A stretch of DNA of 34,477 nucleotides from Actinomyces sp. (GCF_030524025.1 NZ_JAUNHI010000024.1:1-34477); one strand, 5' to 3'; positions 1-8,768 are shown, counted from the stretch's first letter. The notes: generated from the sequence alone by a model not told the origin. Program-made: numbers and translations.

Positions 1-25
1 TCCACTGCCAGTCCACTGCCAGTGG
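1..25. repeat. Short direct and inverted repeat at window edge
   Basis: An 11-bp unit TCCACTGCCAG occurs twice in tandem (1-11 and 12-22). The second copy forms an inverted repeat, CCACTG at 13-18 and CAGTGG at 20-25. It lies about 200 bp upstream of mraZ and is cut by the window edge, so its full extent is unknown. It could be an operator or the end of an upstream terminator. Confidence 0.4.
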
Positions 26-152
26 CCGTGCCCACCGCCCGCGCCACGCCGGGAGGTGCGGGTCGACACATGCCCCTCCACTGTCCTCCACCGCGGAATT
101 CTGCGGATTGAGCGGGGTCACGCCGTCGTCGTGACTGAAGGGCGACGTCATG

Positions 153-208
153 GTGGAAGGAAAGGGAGGGAAGTGGAGTAATGTGGGGTGCACTGGATCG
201 TCGAGGGG
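153..208 (+). promoter_or_regulatory. MraZ operator boxes over the mraZ promoter
   Basis: G-rich hexamers recur on an exact 10-bp period: GTGGAA at 153, AGGGAG at 163, GTGGAG at 173 and GTGGGG at 183, with weaker copies CTGGAT at 193 and GAGGGG at 203. MraZ is known to bind direct TGGG-type repeats with 10-bp spacing upstream of its own gene, so this is the expected autoregulatory site. A TANNNT hexamer, TAATGT at 179-184, overlaps the boxes and could be the -10 element of the cluster promoter. No convincing -35 was seen. The mraZ ribosome-binding site AGGGAG (211-216) follows. Confidence 0.7.
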
Positions 209-225
209 GAAGGGAGTGACGCCCG

Positions 226-657
226 ATGTTCTTGGGCACCCACGCCCCCCGGCTCGACGAGAAGGGCCGGCTCATTCTCCCGGCGAAGTTCCGTGACGAG
301 CTCGCCGGTGGGATCGTCCTGACCCGGGGGCAGGAGCGCTGCGTCTACGCCTTCACCACCGCGGAGTTCGAGCGCATGTACGCCCAGCTCCGTGAGGCGC
401 CCTTGGCGCAGAAGCAGGCGCGCGACTACGTGCGCGTCATGCTCTCGGGCGCGGACTCCCAGATCCCGGACAAGCAGGGGCGCATCACGCTCCCCGCCCC
501 GCTGCGCGCCTACGCAGGGCTCCAGCGCGACCTGGCGGTCATCGGCGCCGGGGCGCGCGTGGAGATCTGGGACGCAGCGGCCTGGGAGGACTACCTGGCC
601 ACCCAGGAACAGGTCTTCGCCGACACCGCCGAGGAGATCATCCCGGGCTTCTTCTGA
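226..657 (+). CDS. mraZ: Transcriptional regulator MraZ
   Basis: A 143-residue protein, the usual family length. MraZ is a ring-forming DNA-binding protein of the SpoVT/AbrB-like fold, and represses the division and cell-wall cluster it heads. Two repeated halves are visible, each with the D-x-x-x-R signature: D11-E-K-G-R15 followed by LILPAKFR, and D82-K-Q-G-R86 followed by ITLPAPLR. The start is the ATG 9 nt after AGGGAG. The first residues [15 protein letters not shown] match the family N-terminus. It is the first gene of the dcw cluster and has 10-bp-phased candidate operator boxes just upstream (153-208), so autorepression is likely. A 258-bp gap separates it from rsmH. Confidence 0.95.
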   Translation: MFLGTHAPRLDEKGRLILPAKFRDELAGGIVLTRGQERCVYAFTTAEFERMYAQLREAPLAQKQARDYVRVMLSGADSQIPDKQGRITLPAPLRAYAGLQRDLAVIGAGARVEIWDAAAWEDYLATQEQVFADTAEEIIPGFF

Positions 658-915
658 CCTGTTCCGACCCGGCCACCACGGCCGGCATCGACGACAACGA
701 CATCCTGGAGCTGACCGCCCGCGGTTCCGCCCCGTGAGGTCTCCGCCCGCCGCACCGTCCGACGCCTCTTCCCCGGCGCCGGAACCTGCGGGAGGAGTCC
801 TGGCGGGACGGCCCGGGGCGGGGAGCGCAGCCCGGACGGGCGCCCGACGGCGCCGCCCGCCGGACCGGGATCGACGCTGGGAACGCCTGGGGCACGACAC
901 GAAAGGAGGACTGGG
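658..915. other. mraZ-rsmH intergenic region
   Basis: 258 bp without a convincing gene. A small perfect hairpin, CCGGCC at 669-674 and GGCCGG at 680-685 with loop ACCAC, begins 11 nt after the mraZ stop. It has no U-tract and may attenuate or protect the mRNA end. The region ends with the strong rsmH ribosome-binding site GAAAGGAGGA (901-910). I saw no clear promoter inside it. Confidence 0.4.
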
Positions 916-2073
916 GTGGACTGCACTCCCATTGAGGGCAACATGAGCCCCACACGCACCTCGCGTGCCAGGGGCACCACGGGTGACACGGTCGTGCCGG
1001 TGGCCGAGGCCGCTGCGCCCGCCTCCCGTCGTCACATCCCGGTCCTCCTGGAGCGCTGCCTCGAGCTGCTGGCTCCCGCCCTGGCGCCGCAGGACGGCGA
1101 CGGGCCCGTGCTCATCGACTGCACGCTGGGCATGGGCGGGCACACCGAGGCCGCGCTCGAGCGCTTCCCCGGGCTGCGGGTCGTGGGCATCGACCGCGAC
1201 CCCCAGGCCATCGCCCTGGCCGGGGAGCGCCTGGCCCGTTTCGGGCCGCGCTTCAGCGCGGTGCAGACCACCTACGACCACGTCGACGAGGTCGCGCGCT
1301 CCGCCTCGGTCCGCCAGGACGGCACCGTCGACGCGATCCTCATGGACCTGGGCGTGTCCTCGCTCCAGCTCGACGAGGTCGACCGCGGGTTCTCCTACGC
1401 CCGGTCCGCCCCGCTGGACATGCGCATGGACCAGTCCGGGGGCATGACCGCCCAGGAGCTGCTCGACACGGCCGAGGAGCGCGAGTTGGTCAGGATCCTG
1501 CGCTCCTACGGCGAGGAGCGCTTCGCCCCGCGCATCGCCTCCGCGCTCGTGCGCCGGCGCCGGGCGGGCGAGCCGGTGACGACGACCGACGAGCTGGTCG
1601 AGCTCGTGCGGGCCGCGGTGCCGGCCGCAGCGCGCCGCACCGGGGGCAACCCGGCCAAGCGCACCTTCCAGGCGCTGCGCATCGCGGTCAACGCCGAGCT
1701 CGAGGTCCTTGAGCTCGCGGTCCCACGGGCGCTCAACTCCCTGCGGGTGGGAGGGCGCCTGGTCGTGGAGTCCTACCAGAGCCTGGAGGACCGTGTCGTC
1801 AAGCAGGCACTGGCCGCGGGCGCCACCGCCCGCGCCCCCCAGGACCTGCCGGTCGTCCCGGCCCAGGCCCGGCCCTACCTCGAGCTGCTCACCCGCGGTG
1901 CGGAGCGGGCCGACGCCGCCGAGCAGTCCGCCAACCCGCGCAGCGCCTCGGTGCGGCTGCGCGCCGCCGCCCGGACCCGGCCCGCCGCCCAGGCCCCCGC
2001 ACCGGGCGCCGAGCACCGCGCCCAGGGCGCACAACAGACAAGCAAGAACCACCGTGGAAGGACGCCTCGATGA
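916..2073 (+). CDS. rsmH: 16S rRNA (cytosine(1402)-N4)-methyltransferase RsmH
   Basis: 385 residues. RsmH (MraW) transfers a methyl group from S-adenosylmethionine to N4 of C1402 in the 16S rRNA P-site region. Visible motifs are [13 protein letters not shown] near the N-terminus, the SAM-binding loop D68-C-T-L-G-M-G-G-H76, the following [45 protein letters not shown], and [14 protein letters not shown]. The GTG start at 916 was chosen because AGGAGGA (904-910) lies 5 nt upstream. An ATG at 943 has only a weak site. The C-terminal 60 residues are Ala/Pro/Arg-rich and probably disordered, as is common in this lineage. Its last four bases overlap the ftsL start (ATGA). Confidence 0.95.
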   Translation: MDCTPIEGNMSPTRTSRARGTTGDTVVPVAEAAAPASRRHIPVLLERCLELLAPALAPQDGDGPVLIDCTLGMGGHTEAALERFPGLRVVGIDRDPQAIALAGERLARFGPRFSAVQTTYDHVDEVARSASVRQDGTVDAILMDLGVSSLQLDEVDRGFSYARSAPLDMRMDQSGGMTAQELLDTAEERELVRILRSYGEERFAPRIASALVRRRRAGEPVTTTDELVELVRAAVPAAARRTGGNPAKRTFQALRIAVNAELEVLELAVPRALNSLRVGGRLVVESYQSLEDRVVKQALAAGATARAPQDLPVVPAQARPYLELLTRGAERADAAEQSANPRSASVRLRAAARTRPAAQAPAPGAEHRAQGAQQTSKNHRGRTPR

Positions 2074-2543
2074 CCACGACAGCCGCGCGCAGCGCCGCCG
2101 CCCCCTCCTGGGGCGCCCTGACCGACGGGGCGACCGCCCGGGTGCGTCGCGCACGCACCGAGACCGTGGCGCGCCCGCGCCCGGCCGATCAGCATGAGGC
2201 CCCCCAGCTGCGGGTCGTCCGCGGTGTCGTCCCCGCGCGGGCGACCCTGCCCTTCCTCCTCCTGGTCGTTGTCATCCTGGCCGGAGCGCTCATCGCCTCG
2301 ATGGCTCTCAACGCGAGGATGGCCGACACGGCCTTCAAGATGAAGACCGCCCAGGTCGAGCTCAATGTCCTCAACGACCACATCGAGACGGTGCGCGCCG
2401 ATGTCCAGGACGTCTCGGCCCCCGACGCCCTGGCCGCCCGCGCCGCCGAGCTGGGCATGGTGCCCGCGGCCGCGCCCGGTGTCGTCGACCTCAACAGCTC
2501 CACGGTGGCCGGCGGCGCGCCCGCCGAGAAGCCGGGGGAGTAG
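2070..2543 (+). CDS. ftsL: Cell division protein FtsL-like
   Basis: 157 residues. It has a cytoplasmic N-terminus of about 60 residues, one membrane segment (about 62-84, [20 protein letters not shown]), and an extracytoplasmic helical stretch (about 88-125) ending in the [15 protein letters not shown] element seen in FtsL/septum initiator proteins. FtsL bridges FtsQ-type proteins and the FtsW-FtsI synthase at the septum. Sequence identity in this family is low, so the call rests on position between rsmH and ftsI, length, topology and the LGMV-type C-terminal motif. The ATG overlaps the rsmH stop, implying coupled translation. Confidence 0.85.
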   Translation: MTTTAARSAAAPSWGALTDGATARVRRARTETVARPRPADQHEAPQLRVVRGVVPARATLPFLLLVVVILAGALIASMALNARMADTAFKMKTAQVELNVLNDHIETVRADVQDVSAPDALAARAAELGMVPAAAPGVVDLNSSTVAGGAPAEKPGE

Positions 2544-2548
2544 GGCGC

Positions 2549-4426
2549 GTGAACCCCAGCCGTCGTCGTGTCCTCCAGTCGCTCGGACTCGCCGGTTTCG
2601 TCGCGCTGACCGGCAGAACCGCGTGGCTGCAGACGGTCGCGGGGCCCGAGCTGGCGGCCCAGGCGAAGGCCGAGCGCACCGTGACATGGGTCAACCGCGC
2701 CCCGCGGGGCGACATCCTGGGACGGGAGGGGACGGTGCTGGCCTCCTCGGCGGTGTCCTACGACATCGGTGTCAACCAGGTCAAGATCGCCCAGTACGAG
2801 CACGTCGAGGACCGTGTCGACCAGCGCACGGGCCGGATGGAGTCCGTCGTTGTCGGCCATGGCCCCGCCGCCGCCGCCAAGCAGATGGGGGAGATCCTCG
2901 GCCTGGACCCCCAGGAGCTGGGGGCGGCCATGGTGGGGGACTCGACCTACGTCGTCGTCGCCGAGGCCGTCGCCCCCGACACCTGGCGGCAGATCAAGGC
3001 CCTGGCGATCCCCGGGGTCGAGCCCGACCAGCGGACCCGGCGCACCTACCCGGCGGGGACCGTGGCCGGCAACGTCCTGGGCTTCACCTTCGAGGACGAG
3101 GGGCGGGTGCTCGTGGGCAACGCCGGTCTGGAGAACACCCAGAACGCCCTGCTGACCGGCACCGGCGGCCGGGGCAGCGTCGAGATCGGCAAGACCGGGG
3201 AGATCATCCCCACCGGGGAGCAGCAGGAGGTCCCGGCGGTGCCGGGCGTCACCGTGCGCACCACCCTCAACCCCGACCTCCAGGCACTGGCCCAGGAGGC
3301 CGTCGACGAGGTCGTCGCCGCCCAGGGCGCCGTGTGGGGCTGCGCCATCGTCATGGAGCCGTCCACCGGCAAGGTCCTCGTCCTGGCCGACTCCCACACC
3401 GTCGACCCGGCCGACCCCGCGGCCACCCCGGAGGCCGACCGTTACGCCCGCTGCGTGCAGGCGGTCTTCGAGCCCGGCAGCGTGGGAAAGGTCATCACCT
3501 TCGCCTCGGCGCTCGAGGAGGGGGTGCTCGACCCCGCCGAGGAGTGGACCGTCCCCTTCACCTGGACGACATCGAACGGTGAGAGCTTCCGCGACGCCCA
3601 CGAGCACCCGCTCCAGGTCCTCACCAGCGCCCAGGTCCTGGCCGAGTCCTCCAACGTTGGCACGGTGCAGATCGGCGAGCGGCTCTCCGACGAGGTGCGC
3701 CACTCCTACCTCGAACGCTTCGGCTACGGGGCCACGACCGGCATCGAGATGCCCGGGGAGTCGGCGGGCCTGGTCATCCCGGTGGCGGAGTGGGACGCGC
3801 GCACCCGGTACACGACGATGTTCGGCCAGGGCATCGCCGGCACCGCCCTCCAGGCGGTCCAGGTGCTGGCCACGGTCGCCAACAAGGGGGTCATGGTCCA
3901 CCCGCGGGTCATCGACGCCTGGATCGACGCCGAGGGCGTCGAGACCGCCCAGGAGCCCGCCCTGGGCGACCGGGTCATCTCGGAGGCCACCGCCCAGACC
4001 CTCACCGAGATGCTCATCGGCGTGACCCAGGAGGGCGGCACGGCCGAGGCGGCCTCCATCGACGGATACCTCGTGGCGGGCAAGACCGGCACGACCGAGA
4101 TCCTCACCGAGGACGGGACCGTGGCCTCCTTCGTCGGCTTCACCCCCGCCCGTGACCCCGCCATCGCCGTGGCCGTCATCGTCTACCGCCCCGAGGGGAC
4201 ATACGGCGGCACGGTCGCCGCTCCCGTGTTCCGCAAGATCGCGCTGGCAGCCATGCACACCCTGGGCATCGCCCCGGACCCCGGGGTCATCGCCTCGCAG
4301 GCCGCCGACCAGGCCGACGCCGATGCCGCCCAGGCCGCACAGGAGGCGGGCGTTGCCCAGACCCCGCAGGACACCACCACGGTGACCCCGACGCCGCAGG
4401 CCACCGACGCCAGCTCCTCGGGTTGA
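2549..4426 (+). CDS. ftsI: Septal peptidoglycan transpeptidase FtsI (class B PBP)
   Basis: 625 residues. It cross-links septal peptidoglycan as partner of FtsW. A short positively charged stub (RRR at 5-7) precedes an uncleaved membrane anchor (about 8-24), then the PBP dimerisation domain beginning near NRAPRGDILGREGTVLA. The transpeptidase domain carries all three active-site motifs: S311-V-G-K314 (nucleophile Ser311), S367-S-N369 and K512-T-G514. The GTG start has GGGGGAG 8 nt upstream and lies 5 nt after ftsL. The C-terminal 50 residues after about 575 are Ala/Gln/Asp/Thr-rich and probably disordered. No PASTA domain is visible. Confidence 0.95.
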   Translation: MNPSRRRVLQSLGLAGFVALTGRTAWLQTVAGPELAAQAKAERTVTWVNRAPRGDILGREGTVLASSAVSYDIGVNQVKIAQYEHVEDRVDQRTGRMESVVVGHGPAAAAKQMGEILGLDPQELGAAMVGDSTYVVVAEAVAPDTWRQIKALAIPGVEPDQRTRRTYPAGTVAGNVLGFTFEDEGRVLVGNAGLENTQNALLTGTGGRGSVEIGKTGEIIPTGEQQEVPAVPGVTVRTTLNPDLQALAQEAVDEVVAAQGAVWGCAIVMEPSTGKVLVLADSHTVDPADPAATPEADRYARCVQAVFEPGSVGKVITFASALEEGVLDPAEEWTVPFTWTTSNGESFRDAHEHPLQVLTSAQVLAESSNVGTVQIGERLSDEVRHSYLERFGYGATTGIEMPGESAGLVIPVAEWDARTRYTTMFGQGIAGTALQAVQVLATVANKGVMVHPRVIDAWIDAEGVETAQEPALGDRVISEATAQTLTEMLIGVTQEGGTAEAASIDGYLVAGKTGTTEILTEDGTVASFVGFTPARDPAIAVAVIVYRPEGTYGGTVAAPVFRKIALAAMHTLGIAPDPGVIASQAADQADADAAQAAQEAGVAQTPQDTTTVTPTPQATDASSSG

Positions 4427-4441
4427 GCCGGCCGGGCCGGC
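4427..4441 (+). terminator. GC hairpin directly after ftsI
   Basis: GCCGGC at 4427-4432 and GCCGGC at 4436-4441 pair around CGG, starting at the first base after the ftsI stop. There is no U-tract. It may act as a weak terminator or mRNA-stabilising stem that separates the ftsI segment from the separately promoted murE segment. Confidence 0.35.
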
Positions 4442-4518
4442 GGCGGGTGTGTGCTTGCGCACTGCGTGACCCGTCGGCTGAGGCCCTCGCCTGCGGTGTC
4501 TCGGCCCATGCCCTGCGC

Positions 4519-4562
4519 TAGCATCCCGGTTGACTAAAACGATTGCCCGGTCGCGATAGATT
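4519..4562 (+). promoter_or_regulatory. Candidate promoter region for murE
   Basis: The 144-bp ftsI-murE gap holds a patch (4530-4562) clearly richer in A/T than its surroundings. Two candidate -10 hexamers are TAGCAT (4519-4524) and TAGATT (4557-4562). A TTGACT at 4530-4535 resembles a -35 but lies 21 bp from TAGATT, which is longer than usual. The murE ribosome-binding site GAGGA follows at 4563-4567. That a promoter exists is plausible; which box is used is not clear. Confidence 0.4.
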
Positions 4563-4570
4563 GAGGAACC

Positions 4571-6157
4571 ATGAGCACCCACGCCTACGAGTCCGCAGCG
4601 GCGCTGCGCCCGCGCCACCCGGTGCCCACTGCCCTGGGGGCGCTGGCCGAGCGCTTCGGCCTGGCCGGTGACCCGGGGGCCGGCTCGGGCCTGGAGGTGG
4701 TCGGTGTGAGCGTGGACTCCTCCGACGTCGCCCCTGGCGAGCTCTTCATCGCCCTGCCGGGCTTCAGGGCCCACGGAGCGGACTACGCCGCCCAGGCCGT
4801 GGCCGCCGGGGCCGTGGCCGTGCTCACCGACGCCGAGGGTGCCGCGATCGTCAGGCGGGAGGCGCCCGGCGTGCCGGTGCTCGTCCACCCCGAACCCCGG
4901 GCGCTGGCGGGCCCGGTCGCCGCGGAGGTCCACCACCACCCCTGCCGGCGGCTGACGACCATGGCGGTGACCGGCACCAACGGCAAGACGACCACCGCCT
5001 ACTTCCTCAACGCCATCCTGGCCGCCCACCTGGGGGCCTGCATGATCGCCGGCACCGTCGAGCTGCGGGTCGGAGGGCTGTCGGTGGAGTCGCCGCGCAC
5101 GACCGTCGAGGCCCCCGTCCTGCAGCGCCTCATGGCGCTGGCGGTCGAGGAGGGCGTGGGCGGCGCCGCCCTGGAGGCCTCGAGCCACGCCATCGTCCTG
5201 CACCGCTTGGACGGCACTGTCGTCGATGTCGCCGGCTTCACCAACCTCCAGCGCGACCACCTCGACTTCCACCGGACCATGGAGGACTACCTCGAGGCCA
5301 AGGCCACCCTGTTCACCCCCGAGCACTCCCGCCGGGGCGTGGTCTGCGTCGACGACCAGTGGGGCGCCGCACTGGCAGCACGGGTCCGCCAGGCGGGGCT
5401 CATCGAGCTCGACCGGCTGCGGGCCTACCCCGGCCAGGCGGAGACCGATTGGTGGGTGACTGACGCCGAGGTGTCGATGACCGACGCCGCCACGACCTTC
5501 GTCCTTCACGGGCCGCAGGGCGAGCGCCTCGAGGCCTCCTGTCCGCTGCCGGGACTGGTCAACGTCCAGAACGCCGCCCTGGCGCTGGTCATGGCGATCC
5601 GCGCAGGCGTCCCGGCAGATACGGCGGTCGCCGCCCTGGCCCGGGCCCACGACATCCCCGGCCGGATGCAGCGCGTCTGCCAGCGGGACGGGGTGCGGGG
5701 CACGTGCATCGTCGACTTCGCCCACACGCCCGACGCCCTCGAGCTCGCCCTGACGGCGGTGCGCCAGATCACCCCGGGACGCCTCATCGTCGTCTTCGGC
5801 GCGGACGGCGACCGCGACGAGGGCAAGCGCCCGATGCTCGGCGAGGTCGCGGCCCGCCTGGCCGACGTGCTCGTCGTCACCGACGAGAACCCCCGTTCGG
5901 AGGACCCCGGGTCGATCCGCGAGGCGGTCCTGTCGGGGGTGCGCTCCGTGCGTCCCGACCTGGCCGACGTCGAGGAGGTCACGACCTGGCGCGCAGACGC
6001 CGTGCGCCGCGGCGTCGAGCTGTGCGGCCCCCAGGACACCGTCATCGTCACCGGCAAGGGCCACGAGCCCTTCCTCGAGGCCGCCGGTGAGTTCATCCGC
6101 TACAACGACGCCCCCGTCATGCGCCAAGCGGTCGCGGACAAGTGGGGCAGGAGCTGA
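4571..6157 (+). CDS. murE: UDP-MurNAc-tripeptide synthetase MurE
   Basis: 528 residues. MurE adds the third amino acid to UDP-MurNAc-L-Ala-D-Glu using ATP, in the cytoplasm. Visible are the N-terminal UDP-binding domain (VDSSDVAPGELFIALPG), the P-loop T134-G-T-N-G-K139-T-T-T, the central LEASSHAIVLHRLDG and NLQRDHLDFHRTMEDY elements, and the C-terminal domain with VDFAHTPDALELAL and FGADGDRDEGKRP. The amino-acid recognition loop reads D438-E-N-P-R442. The DNPR form is the meso-diaminopimelate signature, and here E replaces the first D, so the substrate (DAP, Lys or Orn) cannot be fixed from sequence. The ATG follows GAGGAACC. Confidence 0.93.
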   Translation: MSTHAYESAAALRPRHPVPTALGALAERFGLAGDPGAGSGLEVVGVSVDSSDVAPGELFIALPGFRAHGADYAAQAVAAGAVAVLTDAEGAAIVRREAPGVPVLVHPEPRALAGPVAAEVHHHPCRRLTTMAVTGTNGKTTTAYFLNAILAAHLGACMIAGTVELRVGGLSVESPRTTVEAPVLQRLMALAVEEGVGGAALEASSHAIVLHRLDGTVVDVAGFTNLQRDHLDFHRTMEDYLEAKATLFTPEHSRRGVVCVDDQWGAALAARVRQAGLIELDRLRAYPGQAETDWWVTDAEVSMTDAATTFVLHGPQGERLEASCPLPGLVNVQNAALALVMAIRAGVPADTAVAALARAHDIPGRMQRVCQRDGVRGTCIVDFAHTPDALELALTAVRQITPGRLIVVFGADGDRDEGKRPMLGEVAARLADVLVVTDENPRSEDPGSIREAVLSGVRSVRPDLADVEEVTTWRADAVRRGVELCGPQDTVIVTGKGHEPFLEAAGEFIRYNDAPVMRQAVADKWGRS

Positions 6158-6162
6158 CACGC

Positions 6163-7683
6163 ATGATTCCCCGTTCCCTTACCGAGATCGCCGCCATGGT
6201 CGGCGCCGTGCCGACCGACCTGGTGGCGGAGCGGGCGCCGGCCGTCCCAGCGGCCGGCGGGCCCGGTACCGATGTGGTCACGGGCGTGGTCACTGGCGTG
6301 GTCACGGACGTGATCACCGACTCCCGCCGCGCCGGGCCGGGCTGCCTGTTCGTTGCCATCGCCGGGCAGCGCACCGATGGGCACGCCCACCTGGGGCAGG
6401 TGGCCCGGGCCGGTGGGACCGCGGCCCTGGTCTCCGACCCGCAGGCGGCCCGGGCGGCCCTGGAGCGCGAGGGCGGCGGGCAGGACTTGCCCCTGCTCGT
6501 CGTCCCCGACACGGTTGAGGCACTGGGCGCGCTGGCACGCGGCCACCTGGCCGACCTGCGCGAGCGCGCCGTTCGCCGTGGCCGGGCACTGACGGTGGTG
6601 GGCATGACCGGGTCGGTGGGCAAGACGACGACCAAGGACCTCACCCGTCAGCTCCTGGCCGCCCAGGGGCCTACCATCGCCCCGGTGGCCAGCTTCAACA
6701 ACGAGATCGGCCTGCCCATGACCGTCCTGGGCGCCGAGGAGTCCACCCGCTACCTCGTCCTAGAGATGGGGGCCTCCGGCCCGGGGCACATCGACTACCT
6801 CACCGACATCGCGCCGCTGGACGCCGCCGCGGTCCTCATGGTCGGCCACGCCCACATGGGCGGCTTCGGCTCGGTTGAGGGCGTGGCCGCCGCCAAGGCC
6901 GAGATCCTGCGCGGGCTGGTGCCCACCGGCACGGCGGTGCTCAACCGGGACGACCCCCGGGCCCTGGCGATGGCCGAGCTGGCGCCGGCGCGGGTGCTCA
7001 CCTTCTCGGCGGCGGGCGACCCCGAGGCCGAGCTGCGCGCCACCGGGGTCCGGCTGGGGGACCGGGCCCACGCCTCCTTCGACCTGCACCTGCCCGGCCT
7101 GCCGGGCCCCCAGCACCTCACCCTGGCCCTTCCCGGCGGCCACAACGTGTCCAACGCCCTGGCCGCGGCCGGCCTGGCCCTGGCCGCCGGCGCCGACCCC
7201 CGCGACCTGGTCGAGGCGCTCGCGCAGGCCCGCATCGAGAGCCCCCACCGGATGGACGTCGGGCTCGTCGAGCGTCCGGCCGGCCAGGTCCTGCTCCTCG
7301 ACGACTCCTACAACGCCAACATCGACTCGATGACGGCCGCCCTGCGCTCGCTGCCGGTGGTCGCCGGCAGGAGGCCGACGGTCGTCGTCGTCTCCGAGAT
7401 GCTCGAGCTCGGCGAGTCCGCCCGCGCCGACCACGCCCTGGCCGGCAGGATCGCCGGGGAGGTCGGCGCCAGGCTCGTCGTGGGCATCGGTGCGGGCACC
7501 GATCCGCTCCTGCAGGAGGCGGCCCGCGCGGGCGCGCGCACCGTGCTCATGACCGATGCGCAGGAGGCGGTCGCCTCCATCGACGACCTCCTGCTCGACG
7601 GCGACGCCGTCCTCGTCAAGGGATCCCAAGGCTCAGGCGCCTGGCGCGTGGCCGACCACCTCAAGGAGGCCACCGACCGATGA
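6163..7683 (+). CDS. murF: UDP-MurNAc-tripeptide:D-Ala-D-Ala ligase MurF
   Basis: 506 residues. MurF adds D-Ala-D-Ala to complete the cytoplasmic pentapeptide precursor. The P-loop is T149-G-S-V-G-K154-T-T-T-K, typical of MurF. Other family elements are SFNNEIGLPMTVLGA, LEMGASGPGHIDYLTDIA, LPGGHNVSNALAAAGLAL and LLDDSYNANIDSMTAAL. I chose the ATG at 6163 (MIPRSLTEIAAMVGA) over an in-frame GTG at 6142, because AGGAG (6149-6153) lies 9 nt upstream and the protein then starts like other MurF proteins. It begins 5 nt after murE and overlaps mraY by ATGA. The N-terminal domain contains a tandem 12-bp repeat (6271-6318). Confidence 0.93.
   Translation: MIPRSLTEIAAMVGAVPTDLVAERAPAVPAAGGPGTDVVTGVVTGVVTDVITDSRRAGPGCLFVAIAGQRTDGHAHLGQVARAGGTAALVSDPQAARAALEREGGGQDLPLLVVPDTVEALGALARGHLADLRERAVRRGRALTVVGMTGSVGKTTTKDLTRQLLAAQGPTIAPVASFNNEIGLPMTVLGAEESTRYLVLEMGASGPGHIDYLTDIAPLDAAAVLMVGHAHMGGFGSVEGVAAAKAEILRGLVPTGTAVLNRDDPRALAMAELAPARVLTFSAAGDPEAELRATGVRLGDRAHASFDLHLPGLPGPQHLTLALPGGHNVSNALAAAGLALAAGADPRDLVEALAQARIESPHRMDVGLVERPAGQVLLLDDSYNANIDSMTAALRSLPVVAGRRPTVVVVSEMLELGESARADHALAGRIAGEVGARLVVGIGAGTDPLLQEAARAGARTVLMTDAQEAVASIDDLLLDGDAVLVKGSQGSGAWRVADHLKEATDR
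6271..6318 (+). repeat. In-frame 12-bp tandem repeat in murF
   Basis: Four 12-bp units, GATGTGGTCACG, GGCGTGGTCACT, GGCGTGGTCACG and GACGTGATCACC, encode DVVT-GVVT-GVVT-DVIT just before the conserved TDSRRAGPG strand of the MurF N-terminal domain. Because the unit is a multiple of three, copy-number change would keep the frame. Each unit carries GTGRTCAC, which is a near or exact palindrome. Confidence 0.75.
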
Positions 7684-8768
7684 CCGCGATCCTCCTGTCC
7701 GCCGCTGTGGGCCTGCTCGTGACCCTGCTGGGCACGCCCCTGCTCATCCGCTTCCTCCACCGGCGCGAGTACGGCCAGTTCATCCGCCAGGACGGCCCCC
7801 AGCAGCACCTGACCAAGCGCGGCACTCCGACGATGGGCGGCATGGTCGTCATCGTGGCCACCGTGCTGGGCTACGCGGTGGCCAACCTCGTCGAGCTGCG
7901 CACCCCGCGCGCCTCGGGGGTGCTCCTGCTCTTCCTCATCGTCGGCCTGGGCCTGATCGGCTTCGTCGACGACTTCGCCAAGATCTCCAAGCAGCGCTCC
8001 CTGGGGCTGCGGGCCTGGCAGAAGATCGTCGGCCAGGCACTCATCGGCATCACCTTCTCGGTGGCGGCCCTGGCCTTCGCTGATCGCAACGGGCTGACCC
8101 CGGCCTCCACCCGCGTGTCCTTCGCCCGCGACTCCACCATCGACCTGGCTTTCGCCGGTGCCGGGCTGGGCGTGGTCCTGTTCGTCGTGTGGGCCAACTT
8201 CCTCATCACCGCCTGGTCCAACGCTGTCAACCTCACCGACGGACTCGACGGCCTGGCCGCGGGGTCCTCGGCCATGGCATTCGGGGCCTACACCCTCATC
8301 GGGGTGTGGCAGACCAACCAGTCCTGCACCTACGGCCACGGCGATGCGGTGGCCACGCTGTGCTACCAGACCCGCGACCCGCGAGACCTGGCCATGATCG
8401 CCGCGGCGCTCATGGGGGCCTGCTTCGGCTTCCTGTGGTGGAACGCCTCCCCGGCCAAGATCTTCATGGGGGACACCGGCTCGCTCGCCCTGGGAGGGGC
8501 CGTGGCCGGCCTGTCGATCCTCACACGCACCGAGTTCCTCGCGGTCGTCATCGGTGGGCTGTTCCTCGCCGAGGTCATGAGCGTGGGCATCCAGGTCCTG
8601 TCCTTCAAGACCACCGGTCGGCGTGTCTTCCGCATGGCACCGCTGCACCACCACTTCGAACTGGGAGGATGGACCGAGGTCAACGTCGTCATCCGCTTCT
8701 GGATCATCGCCGGCGCCTGCGTCGTGGTGGGCCTGGGGCTGTTCTACGCCGAGTACCTCGTGTCCTGA
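7680..8768 (+). CDS. mraY: Phospho-MurNAc-pentapeptide transferase MraY
   Basis: 362 residues, with about ten hydrophobic segments. MraY transfers phospho-MurNAc-pentapeptide to undecaprenyl phosphate, making lipid I at the inner leaflet. Family motifs are all present: GQFIRQDGPQQHLTKRGTPTMGG, the catalytic-region D97-D98-F-A-K101, NAVNLTDGLDGLAAG (D187 and D190), GDTGSLALGG, and the H323-H-H-F-E-LGGW loop. The start is the ATG of an ATGA overlap with murF. After it, 79 bp with no gene lead to murD. Confidence 0.95.
   Translation: MTAILLSAAVGLLVTLLGTPLLIRFLHRREYGQFIRQDGPQQHLTKRGTPTMGGMVVIVATVLGYAVANLVELRTPRASGVLLLFLIVGLGLIGFVDDFAKISKQRSLGLRAWQKIVGQALIGITFSVAALAFADRNGLTPASTRVSFARDSTIDLAFAGAGLGVVLFVVWANFLITAWSNAVNLTDGLDGLAAGSSAMAFGAYTLIGVWQTNQSCTYGHGDAVATLCYQTRDPRDLAMIAAALMGACFGFLWWNASPAKIFMGDTGSLALGGAVAGLSILTRTEFLAVVIGGLFLAEVMSVGIQVLSFKTTGRRVFRMAPLHHHFELGGWTEVNVVIRFWIIAGACVVVGLGLFYAEYLVS

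Noticed and set aside
687-737. Short open stretch encoding [16 protein letters not shown] after mraZ
   Set aside because: It is out of frame with mraZ, has no start codon with a ribosome-binding site, and mraZ already has its full family length.
2549-2623. Possible twin-arginine signal (SRRRVLQSLGLAG) at the FtsI N-terminus
   Set aside because: Class B PBPs commonly begin with a basic stub and one anchor helix followed by a R-x-x-x-LQ-like element. The RRR is better explained as the cytoplasmic positive charge of that anchor. There is no AxA cleavage site.
2189-6160. A 1323-codon open frame on the - strand opposite ftsL, ftsI and murE
   Set aside because: It is antisense to well-supported genes with intact active sites. 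In DNA this GC-rich the antisense strand rarely contains stop codons. Its product is low-complexity Gly/Arg/Asp/His-rich with no recognisable motif.
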